Positions 1 through 5,518 are shown, counted from the stretch's first letter. The stretch: 5,703 nucleotides of DNA from an uncultured Rickettsiaceae bacterium (GCA_905479885.1 CAJQOE010000045.1:1-5703); one strand, 5' to 3'. Notes: generated by a model not told the origin, from the letters alone. A program made the numbers and translations.

Positions 1-206
1 ATTTTAAATTTATCTTTTGGAAATTGCTTTTGATATTGCTTTAGCATAATAAGAGTAGCATCCGTGGAGCCATCATCAGATACCCATACGACAAGGTTTT
101 TATGATTTTGATTTAACAATGAGTCTAACTGTTCGATCAAAAATTTTTCCCCGTTATACGTGCACATTAGTACAGCAATCAGTGGCTCTGTAGTTGAATT
201 AATCAT
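1..206 (-). CDS. Family 2 glycosyltransferase, N-terminal fragment (runs off the left edge)
   Basis: The reverse complement from the ATG at 204-206 gives 68 open codons to the window edge. The start of a GT-A fold is clear: a hydrophobic first beta strand (residues 9-14) leads into CTYNGEKFL (15-23), followed by a helix containing EQLDSLLNQ. A second strand, VVWVS, leads into DDGSTDAT (44-51), the nucleotide-sugar binding signature of GT2 enzymes. This type of start is common in rhamnosyl- and related transferases that build surface polysaccharide or LPS on the cytoplasmic side of the membrane. Acceptor and sugar cannot be told from the fragment. No Shine-Dalgarno sequence precedes the ATG (bases before it read GTAAACCT), so translation may be weak or the leader very short. 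The family call is firm; the role in surface glycan synthesis is inferred. Confidence 0.88.
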   Translation of the reverse strand, partial: MINSTTEPLIAVLMCTYNGEKFLIEQLDSLLNQNHKNLVVWVSDDGSTDATLIMLKQYQKQFPKDKFK

Positions 207-229
207 AGGTTTACGCTAACAAATACTTA

Positions 230-260
230 ATTATATAGCATTATTGTATGTAAATAGCAA
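230..260 (-). promoter_or_regulatory. Candidate promoter for the glycosyltransferase gene
   Basis: On the minus strand a TTGCTA (255-260) lies 17 nt upstream of TATATA (232-237). A perfect TATAAT overlaps the latter at 230-235, but with a 19-nt spacer. Transcription would begin near 225 and leave a leader of about 20 nt before the ATG at 206. AT-rich spacers give many chance matches, so this is a modest call based on box quality, spacing and position. Confidence 0.4.
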
Positions 261-428
261 TATCATAAGTTTATACAGGAATTATAAAGACGGGAACTTA
301 GTGAAATTAGCGCGGTAGATTCAGATTCATAACATAATTTGATTATTAAGAACGGCCTAGCAGTAATTGAAGCTCTAACTCACATAGTTTTTAATAGTGC
401 TGAGTAATTATTGCAATGGAGCCGAAGA

Positions 429-468
429 TATAACCTTCGTTATTGAGTAGAAAATAACGAAGGTTATA
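429..468 (-). terminator. Perfect 16-bp hairpin after the folate operon, likely terminator
   Basis: Bases 429-444 and 453-468 are perfect reverse complements (core arm AACCTTCGTTATT) around an 8-nt loop, GAGTAGAA. The hairpin begins 11 nt past the stop codon of the CADD gene, where the end of the folB-folKP-folA-CADD transcript is expected. On the minus strand it is not followed by a run of U (next bases are ATCTTCGGC), so it is not a textbook intrinsic terminator. It may stop transcription with Rho or protect the 3' end of the mRNA. Confidence 0.55.
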
Positions 469-479
469 AAGATATATCC

Positions 480-1136
480 TTAATTTTTTAAATGAATTTC
501 TTGCATTTCATCTAGGAAATTCCATAGTAGTTGTGCGCCTTTCACCGCGCCTTCTAGGGCTATTTGTTGCTCTTCTGAGTTCATTTTTTCCAAGAGGTTA
601 GCGCATTCTTCTGTGTGCCATTCATCTGCTTCCATGTGTACTGTGAAGAACTTTAAAGTTTGTTCGTCTTGTATTTTATAGAATTTTTGTAAGCCATCAA
701 TCTTGGATTTTGCTACTTCTGGCGTTTGTCTTTCATAAGCATATAAAGCTCCAAGACCGCTAGCATAGCTGCTTCTGGTAATATCAAAATATTCTTTTAC
801 TAATTTCTTTGTAGAGTCTAGTTCATGAGTTAAAAAATCCTCTCTAGAACATCCTAATCCTTCTGCAAATTGCATCCATAATTCTGGGTGGTTTTCTGCG
901 CCTTGTTCTTCATCTATTAAATTTTCAAGCAATATTTGTCTATCTTCTATCTTTTCACATAAAGAATGGATGCTGCTTATATATCTAGGAAATGCAGCTA
1001 CGTGTCCATAATATTCTTTGGCATAAATTTGCAAAGTATCGATTGAAAGCTCCCCTTTGTTCCAAGCCTGGTAAAATGGATGTTTTAACAAATGATATTG
1101 ATCAAGTTGTTTGTGTAATGTATCTAGGTAATTCAT
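480..1136 (-). CDS. CADD-like PqqC/TenA-fold protein, probable self-sacrificing p-aminobenzoate synthase
   Basis: A 218-residue all-helical protein of the CADD family (heme-oxygenase-like fold). In Chlamydia trachomatis, CADD makes p-aminobenzoate from one of its own tyrosines in an oxygen-dependent reaction at a di-metal centre and replaces PabA/B/C. Aligned from memory, all six chlamydial metal ligands are present: E76 (in DEEQG), H83 (NHPELW), E135 (YAYERQ), H167, D171 and H174 (HMEADEWH). The sacrificed tyrosine Tyr27 corresponds to Y22 in HPFYQAW, and Lys152 to K145 in KSKIDGL. Length equals the family norm. It lacks any extended Cys-rich tail like that of the chlamydial protein. The ATG at 1134-1136 follows GAGGA at 1142-1146 and starts 12 nt after the folA stop, so it is the last gene of the folate operon. 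That position supports a metabolic role rather than the death-receptor binding that gave the family its name. Function is inferred from family, residues and context; a plain TenA/PqqC-like oxidase is less likely. Confidence 0.9.
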   Translation of the reverse strand: MNYLDTLHKQLDQYHLLKHPFYQAWNKGELSIDTLQIYAKEYYGHVAAFPRYISSIHSLCEKIEDRQILLENLIDEEQGAENHPELWMQFAEGLGCSREDFLTHELDSTKKLVKEYFDITRSSYASGLGALYAYERQTPEVAKSKIDGLQKFYKIQDEQTLKFFTVHMEADEWHTEECANLLEKMNSEEQQIALEGAVKGAQLLWNFLDEMQEIHLKN

Positions 1137-1148
1137 GTATATCCTCGT

Positions 1149-1640
1149 TTAATTTGGTTGATATTGGTAAATAGTATAATTTTTATTTGTAGTTATTATT
1201 GCAGTATTCCATTGTTGTATTAAAGATATTGGAAAATATGTATCCCCGTAATATTCTTTATGAATAATGGTTAAAAGGAATTTATTCAGCAGATTATTTT
1301 TTAAAAATAATTCTGCAATTTCTGCTCCTCCTATCATATATAATTTTTTTTCATTTGTCAGTTGTAGCTTGGTAAATTGTTCAAGAGAATGTACAAAGGT
1401 GACATTGGTTTTGATGGGTTTATTCGGCAATGAGGAATTACGTGTAAATACTATGCTTTCACGGTTTTGCAGTAAGCTTAGCGTTGACATTGCTTCAAAA
1501 GTTTTTCTACCCATAATTATAATTTGGTTACGGGTTTTTTCCTGGAAATGTTTTAATTCATCAGGATATCGCCATGGAATTTTTCTTTTAGAACCAATCA
1601 CCCCTTTTTCTGTACATGCCATTAGGCCGGTAATATTCAT
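1149..1640 (-). CDS. folA: Dihydrofolate reductase
   Basis: A 163-residue type I DHFR, reducing dihydrofolate to tetrahydrofolate with NADPH in the cytoplasm. Landmarks in order: the Met20-loop region GVIGSKRKIPWRYPDELKHF (13-32) with W23; MGRKTFEAM (43-51) for NADPH binding; YMIGGAEI (101-108) with the Gly-Gly pair 104-105; T124 in LLTIIH; and GDTYFP (132-137). The carboxylate that protonates the pterin ring (Asp27 in E. coli) aligns with E28, because W23 to E28 matches the E. coli W22 to D27 spacing. Glu there is usual in vertebrate enzymes and less common in bacteria. The ATG overlaps the folKP stop as ATGA (1637-1640), which indicates translational coupling; only a weak AAGG lies upstream. 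Length is normal and nothing looks broken. Confidence 0.96.
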   Translation of the reverse strand: MNITGLMACTEKGVIGSKRKIPWRYPDELKHFQEKTRNQIIIMGRKTFEAMSTLSLLQNRESIVFTRNSSLPNKPIKTNVTFVHSLEQFTKLQLTNEKKLYMIGGAEIAELFLKNNLLNKFLLTIIHKEYYGDTYFPISLIQQWNTAIITTNKNYTIYQYQPN

Positions 1641-2941
1641 ATAGAAGATACCTTGTTTGCTACAAGCAATCTGTGGTGATCACGTATATTATGTATTCTA
1701 ATAAAGTCGGCACCTGAATGTACTAAATTATTTGATATAGCAAGTGTTTCAAGGTCACGCTCATGCGCTTGACCATCATAAAATCCACCTATAAACGATT
1801 TACGAGAGTGACCTATTAACAGCTTACATCCACTTGCCTTTAGAGTGGCTACTTCTCTGATTAGTTCTAGGTTTTGGTAAATAGATTTGCCAAAACCTAT
1901 ACCTGGATCGATTATTACATCATTAGCCTTAAATCCACAGTTTAACATTTGTTCTAATATTTTTTCACTCCATATGCCTATAGAACTAGTGGCGCTTAGA
2001 GAGTGTGGTAGTACATTATCTTTGCTTGGTGGTATTGAAAGTGAGTGCATAGTTAGTATTTTAATACCAGCTGCGGCTATATCTTTTAGAATATCATTAT
2101 CTAGATTGCCAGTAACATCATTAATCCAATCAATTTTATAGTTTTTAATAAGTTTCCTGATTAGTTGAGGATGATAGCTATCAATGCTGATTTGAGCATT
2201 TATGCCTTTTATGCCGTCTAATACTGGTGATAAACGCTCATACTCTTTCTCCGGGCCAATAATTTTTATACCGCCTGGGCGCGTAGATTGAGCGCCAAGA
2301 TCGATTATTTCTGCGCCGTCATCTACCATTTTATAGGCATTTTTTATAGCAGTTGTGGGAGCAAAGTTTTTGCCTCCGTCAGAAAAAGAATCTTCTGTTA
2401 TATTAAGTATACCAAGAACTTCTGGGCCTAAGGTAAATGATCTAGAGAATAATCCAGAGCAATCAATATTACTATGCGCATATTCGTCTGCGCTAATAAA
2501 TCTATCATGAATCTTTAGCTTGGCTAAATATTGTTTTGGCATTAAAGCTAGTAGATGTATCAAAAAATCTCTATTAAGTAATTCGGGATGAGGAATTTGT
2601 AGTCCAGTTTGATTAATAACTTGCTCGTCATAGATTAAAATATCTAGATCAATTAACCTTGGTGCCCACTTTGCAGCAGTAATATCTCTGCCCAGTTTTT
2701 GCTCTATATTTTTTAATTTTTTGAGCAAGTCAGATGGAGATAGTTTGGATTCACCTGCAATTATCATATTTAGATAGGGCGTATCCCATTCTTTTGGAGA
2801 ATTACTTTTTAGTAGAGCCTTGGTTTCAATAATTATAGATTCATAACTATTGCTCAAGACATCGTTTTTTAATAGCGTGATCGCTTGTCTTAGGTTAGAA
2901 AGCCTGTTACCTAAATTTGACCCAAGACTTATATAAATCAT
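1637..2941 (-). CDS. folKP: Bifunctional HPPK-dihydropteroate synthase
   Basis: A 434-residue fusion of two successive folate enzymes. Residues 1-140 are 6-hydroxymethyl-7,8-dihydropterin pyrophosphokinase: GSNLGNR (7-13), PYLNM (55-59), then the signature KWAPRLIDLDIL (91-102) with the Mg-binding D98 and D100, and IPHPELLNRDF (116-126). Residues of about 170-434 are dihydropteroate synthase: VLGILNITEDSFSDGG (175-190), DLGAQSTRPGG (214-224), ISIDSY (251-256), INDVTG (273-278), DPGIGFGKS (345-353), IGHSRKSFIG (376-385) and IRIHN (414-418). The DHPS half joins pterin pyrophosphate to p-aminobenzoate, the product proposed for the CADD protein in this operon, and is the sulfonamide target. The ATG at 2939-2941 has a strong GGAGG at 2947-2951 with a 5-nt spacer, 15 nt after the folB stop. 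HPPK-DHPS fusions are known in plants, Chlamydia and Rickettsia. Both catalytic halves look intact. Confidence 0.96.
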   Translation of the reverse strand: MIYISLGSNLGNRLSNLRQAITLLKNDVLSNSYESIIIETKALLKSNSPKEWDTPYLNMIIAGESKLSPSDLLKKLKNIEQKLGRDITAAKWAPRLIDLDILIYDEQVINQTGLQIPHPELLNRDFLIHLLALMPKQYLAKLKIHDRFISADEYAHSNIDCSGLFSRSFTLGPEVLGILNITEDSFSDGGKNFAPTTAIKNAYKMVDDGAEIIDLGAQSTRPGGIKIIGPEKEYERLSPVLDGIKGINAQISIDSYHPQLIRKLIKNYKIDWINDVTGNLDNDILKDIAAAGIKILTMHSLSIPPSKDNVLPHSLSATSSIGIWSEKILEQMLNCGFKANDVIIDPGIGFGKSIYQNLELIREVATLKASGCKLLIGHSRKSFIGGFYDGQAHERDLETLAISNNLVHSGADFIRIHNIRDHHRLLVANKVSSI

Positions 2942-2956
2942 TTAAGCCTCCGTAAT

Positions 2957-3349
2957 TTAGCTGCTATAAGTGAAAGACACGCCGCCATGAATATCAGTGA
3001 CGGGTGGTGATAACTTAATAACAGTAACAGACAACTCTGTGTCATTAAACTTTTGCTGCTTTAGGCTTGCTGCTAAAATAGCATGTATGTCTGCCGCTAG
3101 ATGCTCAATTAAGTTATAGCGTTTATTTTCAATAGTTGTTTTAATTAGTTTGGTAGCTTCTGCATAACAAAAAGCATCTTTTAAATTATCGCTTATAGTT
3201 CCTTGCGGAGCAGCAGAAAATACAATGTTAATATCAAAGGAAACGCATTGAGCATGATGTTTTTCTTGTTCCGAGCAGCCCAAATGCACCCAGAGTCTTA
3301 AATCAGAAATGATAAGATTGCTTGAATTATTGTTGAAAGTATACCTCAC
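2957..3349 (-). CDS. folB: Dihydroneopterin aldolase
   Basis: A 130-residue member of the tunnel-fold family that cleaves 7,8-dihydroneopterin to 6-hydroxymethyl-7,8-dihydropterin, the substrate of the HPPK half of the next gene. Visible marks: LRLWVHLGCSEQEKHHAQ (17-34) with the acidic residue after Gly-Cys; Y62 in FCYAEATKLI, matching the catalytic Tyr of the DYxE region; NLIEHLAADI (79-88) with the pterin-binding E82; and K112 in VIKLSPPV, matching the catalytic Lys. KLS-P resembles E. coli FolB more than the common KP form. An in-frame TAG lies just upstream, so the only conventional start is GTG at 3347-3349. It has no Shine-Dalgarno sequence in front, since the bases before it read ATCCTA. 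First gene of the operon. FolX-like epimerase activity is an alternative, but the folKP neighbour favours the aldolase. Confidence 0.92.
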   Translation of the reverse strand: MRYTFNNNSSNLIISDLRLWVHLGCSEQEKHHAQCVSFDINIVFSAAPQGTISDNLKDAFCYAEATKLIKTTIENKRYNLIEHLAADIHAILAASLKQQKFNDTELSVTVIKLSPPVTDIHGGVSFTYSS

Positions 3350-3377
3350 TAGGATCTAGCATTATCAAATAATCTAT

Positions 3378-3405
3378 AGGATAAAACATAATAATTATAT
3401 GTCAA
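3378..3405 (-). promoter_or_regulatory. Promoter of the folB-folKP-folA-CADD operon
   Basis: On the minus strand a perfect TTGACA (3400-3405) is followed, after 16 nt, by TATCCT (3378-3383). Transcription would start near 3371, about 20 nt before the GTG of folB. This is the only strong sigma70-like pair seen upstream of the operon. Between the boxes lies a near-palindrome, 3386-3402, with arms ACATA and TATGT around ATAATTA; it could be an operator or simply AT-rich sequence. Confidence 0.65.
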
Positions 3406-3440
3406 CAAAACTAGGTTGAAATTTGGTTTATATAGAAAAC

Positions 3441-3469
3441 TTGACTCAAAATTAGCTTACTATTACAAT
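3441..3469 (+). promoter_or_regulatory. Promoter of bioY
   Basis: TTGACT (3441-3446) and TACAAT (3464-3469) are separated by exactly 17 nt, a near-consensus sigma70 promoter. Transcription would start at about 3476, leaving some 30 nt before the ATG at 3506. It is back to back with the folB promoter; the two -35 boxes are 35 bp apart. I saw no complete BirA-type or BioR-type (TTATCTATAA-like) operator, only the fragment ATCTATA at 3372-3378. Confidence 0.7.
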
Positions 3470-3505
3470 CCGGAGATAATTTTATATTATCATGAGTTAT
3501 CTAAT

Positions 3506-4060
3506 ATGCAAAAATCATCAAATTATATTCAATCTATTCTTGGTTATAAAGCATTACGTGTCTCCTTGGGCATTTTGCTTGTATTCCTTTCGGCACAAGC
3601 TCAAATACCTTTGCAACCAGTGCCGATAACTTTATATAGTGTTGGCGTATTGCTCCTTGCTCTGTGCTACGAGAAGAAAGAAGCAATGCAATCAATTATT
3701 GGTTTTGTAGTTTTAGGAGCTCTAGGTGCTCCAGTGTTTGCAGGATTTCGTGCTGGTTTGCCAGTTTTAATGGGCACTACAGGCGGTTATATTTTTGGTA
3801 TGATTCTATGTGTATATGTAGTGGCCACATTGCGTGAAAAATTTGGCGAAGATAGCTGGTTAAAATTGGTAATATATAGCGCTTTTGGTTCTGCTTGCAT
3901 ATTCATAGTAGGCCTACCACAACTTGCTCTTTTTGTTGGAGTTGATAAAGCGTTGGAATTTGGGTTATACCCATTTATTATTCCAGGTATTGTCAAAGCG
4001 TTGTTTACTGGTGCGTCAGTAAAGTTGCTGAAAAATGTATACCATGGAAGACGTAATTAA
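3506..4060 (+). CDS. bioY: Biotin transporter BioY (ECF S-component)
   Basis: A 184-residue integral inner-membrane protein that binds and imports biotin. About six hydrophobic segments are visible, roughly residues 18-33, 41-55, 60-80, 92-108, 119-143 and 155-176. Family motifs are IPLQPVPITLYSVGVLL (34-50) and GAPVFAGF...GTTGGYIFG (74-98). The C-terminal PGDxxK-type motif reads PGIVK (160-164): the lysine is kept but the usual acidic residue is Ile. The open frame extends upstream to a TTG at 3416, but that would place the promoter at 3441-3469 inside the gene and add 30 residues unlike BioY. The ATG at 3506 gives the normal family length. No strong Shine-Dalgarno sequence is seen. No bioM/bioN (ATPase and T-component) gene is nearby, so it is either a solo BioY or uses a shared ECF module. 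Import of host biotin fits an intracellular life. Confidence 0.93.
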   Translation: MQKSSNYIQSILGYKALRVSLGILLVFLSAQAQIPLQPVPITLYSVGVLLLALCYEKKEAMQSIIGFVVLGALGAPVFAGFRAGLPVLMGTTGGYIFGMILCVYVVATLREKFGEDSWLKLVIYSAFGSACIFIVGLPQLALFVGVDKALEFGLYPFIIPGIVKALFTGASVKLLKNVYHGRRN

Positions 4061-4391
4061 ATTCAGGCCACATCATTTTATGTGTACCCTAGGCTTTCGT
4101 GGCAAAGGGTACTCAGCTGATTTTGTTAGAAATTATAGAAAACTTGTGCAAACTATTGCTAGAGATGAAGATATTCTTATAGAAGTAGTGCAATATACGG
4201 ATGATGTGTGTTTTGCGTGCCCCAATAAAATTGACTACATTGCTTGTAAAACTCAAAGTAAAATTTCAAAATTAGATGCTGCTCATAGCGCAGTATTGCA
4301 ACTCATACCCGGAGAAGTTATGAGCTGGAAACAAGCAAAAGATCGCATAAAAAAACACATGAATGTAGAAAAATTTTTGCTAAGTTGCTAA
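4035..4391 (+). CDS. DUF1284 family protein, possible metal or iron-sulfur binding
   Basis: A 118-residue soluble protein that I assign to DUF1284; no function is established for the family as far as I know. The N-terminal block FRPHHFMCTLGFRGKGYS (10-27) carries H13, H14 and C17. A second block, DDVCFACPN...C (56-71), supplies C59, C62 and C71, with a further Cys at the C-terminus (C118). Three to four such cysteines with a CxxC suggest a metal site or Fe-S cluster; this is inference. The gene overlaps the end of bioY by 26 nt with the ATG at 4035, or by 17 nt with the ATG at 4044 (giving MEDVIKF...). Neither has a visible Shine-Dalgarno sequence, so it is probably translated by coupling to bioY and transcribed with it. 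The overlap makes a link to biotin uptake worth considering. Confidence 0.85.
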   Translation: MYTMEDVIKFRPHHFMCTLGFRGKGYSADFVRNYRKLVQTIARDEDILIEVVQYTDDVCFACPNKIDYIACKTQSKISKLDAAHSAVLQLIPGEVMSWKQAKDRIKKHMNVEKFLLSC

Positions 4392-4397
4392 GGCTGC

Positions 4398-4426
4398 TCT
4401 TGGCAAAAATATGGAGTTTGCCAAGA
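4398..4426 (+). terminator. Hairpin terminator after the bioY-DUF1284 unit
   Basis: TCTTGGCAAA (4398-4407) and TTTGCCAAGA (4417-4426) form a perfect 10-bp stem with a 9-nt loop, starting 7 nt after the DUF1284 stop codon. The downstream T-run is weak (TCTTTGG, then CTTTTAT further on), so termination may be partial. Position and stem quality support the call. Confidence 0.65.
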
Positions 4427-4497
4427 ATCTTTGGAACATCTTTTATATTCTGAATAATTATTTGTTACATAATCGTTTAAGCTGGTGGTTATTTATA

Positions 4498-4530
4498 TTG
4501 AATACCCCATAAAACTAATGCTAATATAAT
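4498..4530 (+). promoter_or_regulatory. Candidate promoter for the response regulator gene
   Basis: A perfect TATAAT stands at 4525-4530. The best -35 box, TTGAAT at 4498-4503, is 21 nt away from it, which is too far, but 18 nt from an overlapping TAATAT at 4522-4527. Transcription from near 4535 would give a leader of roughly 65 nt. The rest of the 4427-4597 spacer holds nothing I recognise. Confidence 0.35.
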
Positions 4531-4591
4531 TTATAGGTGTTAATCAGGTGTGCAAATATTAATGTGTTGCCATAATAGTTGCGTATCATAG

Positions 4592-4597
4592 AGGAGG
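4592..4597 (+). promoter_or_regulatory. Strong ribosome binding site of the response regulator
   Basis: AGGAGG, within GAGGAGGG, lies 4 nt before the ATG at 4602. It is one of the two strongest Shine-Dalgarno matches in the window (the other is GGAGG before folKP) and fixes the start codon. Confidence 0.75.
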
Positions 4598-4601
4598 GTG
4601 T

Positions 4602-5048
4602 ATGCAACTTCACGATACTATAATATTATTGGTAGACCATGATTATGGTCATGCAGATTTAGTAAAAAGCAGCTTTAGAAGCAAAGGTATTACAAATCAA
4701 GTAAAGCATTTTTCTAGCACGCTTGCCGTCTTGAAGTATTTGTTTAGTGGCGAGATTAATCATAACCAAATACAATATATTATGTTGCTTGATATTAATA
4801 TGCCAGGCCTAGATAGTAGGCGCATTTTAGACAAGTTGAAGGAACATGATCATACCAATAAAATCCCGACTGTAATGCTTACAGGCTCAGATGATTTGGC
4901 TAATATTAACAAACATTGTGAGTTGGGTTTTAGTTCATGTCTTTCGAAGCCATTGCGCTATCAGGAGTTTGAGAAGATACTCGGTAATATAGGAGTGCTT
5001 ATTGCTAATGTACAAAATTCTTGTATGAAGAAATTAGTTTTAGGTTGA
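4602..5048 (+). CDS. Stand-alone receiver-domain response regulator
   Basis: A 148-residue single-domain CheY/Rcp1-like receiver with no output domain. Residues 7-12 (IILLVD) form beta 1. The phospho-acceptor is D64 in MLLDINMPGLD (61-71), with N66 and P68 as usual. T94 in VMLTGSD and K116 in LSKPL complete the switch residues. The acidic pocket is odd: it reads D12-H13-D14, so the position that normally holds the second, Mg-binding Asp is His, unless D14 takes over. The protein extends about 20 residues beyond the last helix without a recognisable domain. A single-domain receiver usually passes phosphate in a relay or acts by protein contact; the kinase partner is not in this window. The gene downstream starts 11 nt after the stop, so the two are likely cotranscribed. 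The fold is certain; the role is unknown. Confidence 0.92.
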   Translation: MQLHDTIILLVDHDYGHADLVKSSFRSKGITNQVKHFSSTLAVLKYLFSGEINHNQIQYIMLLDINMPGLDSRRILDKLKEHDHTNKIPTVMLTGSDDLANINKHCELGFSSCLSKPLRYQEFEKILGNIGVLIANVQNSCMKKLVLG

Positions 5049-5059
5049 AGGTCAGATGC

Positions 5060-5518
5060 ATGAAATTTATTGACAATAAAACTGAACTTGCGAAGTACGC
5101 AGAATTATATTCTTCGTCGGGTTATAATGAGACTCCTAAATATCTAGTGTTTAGAGATTTGCCTAACTTGTTTAAAAAATATAACGTTACTAAGCATGCA
5201 CTAGATTTCGGTTGTGGAGCTGGCGAGTCTACTTTATTCCTAAAATCACAAGGGTTTGAGGTATGTGGAGTAGATATTAACGAGGAAATGCTAGTTCATG
5301 CGCGAAAATCTGATCCAGCTGGCGAATATGTGAGCATATGTAATGATAAAATACCATACCAGGATAACGCATACGAGCTAGTTTTTGCTAGCTTTGTTTT
5401 GCTAGAAATGAGTTCTCTTGAGCAGATACAAAAGTCCTTACATGAGATTGCTCGTGTTTTAAAACCAGGTGGTATGTTTTTAGCAATTTTGGATAATGAA
5501 AATTTATATAGTGTCTGA
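5060..5518 (+). CDS. Class I SAM-dependent methyltransferase, short and probably C-terminally truncated
   Basis: A 152-residue protein with the front two thirds of a Rossmann-fold methyltransferase: motif I ALDFGCGAGEST (47-58) for SAM binding, GVDINEEML (70-78) with D72 as the ribose-binding acid, NDKIPYQDNAYELVFASFVL (95-114) around beta 4, and RVLKPGGMFLAIL (132-144) at beta 5. It stops eight residues after beta 5, where relatives usually continue for 60-100 residues through beta 6 and beta 7. The next stretch in the other two frames also closes quickly, so a single frameshift does not restore it. The frame is open up to a TTG at 5021 that overlaps the response regulator, but the ATG at 5060 has GAAGG (5047-5051) with 8-nt spacing and is preferred. 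The substrate is unknown. It may be a decaying gene or a short functional form. Confidence 0.8.
   Translation: MKFIDNKTELAKYAELYSSSGYNETPKYLVFRDLPNLFKKYNVTKHALDFGCGAGESTLFLKSQGFEVCGVDINEEMLVHARKSDPAGEYVSICNDKIPYQDNAYELVFASFVLLEMSSLEQIQKSLHEIARVLKPGGMFLAILDNENLYSV

Noticed and set aside
331..408. Short plus-strand open stretch with a protein-like end (NGLAVIEALTHIVFNSAE)
   Set aside because: Only about 25 codons, no ATG or ribosome binding site, and no family recognised. It could be a gene remnant, but this cannot be supported.
207..479. tRNA or small RNA gene in the spacer
   Set aside because: No cloverleaf or T-arm consensus was found on either strand; only the hairpin at 429-468 stands out.
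992..1174. Plus-strand open frame opposite the CADD gene start
   Set aside because: It lies antisense to a clear gene, has no ribosome binding site and no recognisable motif. The frames at 1267-1644, 1887-2141 and 3787-3996 are rejected for the same reason.
3361..3420. BirA or BioR operator controlling bioY
   Set aside because: Only a fragment (ATCTATA) of a BioR-like site is present and no BirA-type dyad is visible.
3416..3505. N-terminal extension of BioY from a TTG start
   Set aside because: It contains the best promoter on the plus strand (3441-3469), has no ribosome binding site and no BioY similarity. The ATG at 3506 gives the usual length.
5021..5059. Methyltransferase extension from a TTG inside the response regulator gene
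   Set aside because: The ATG at 5060 has a well-placed GAAGG, and the extension shows no methyltransferase features.
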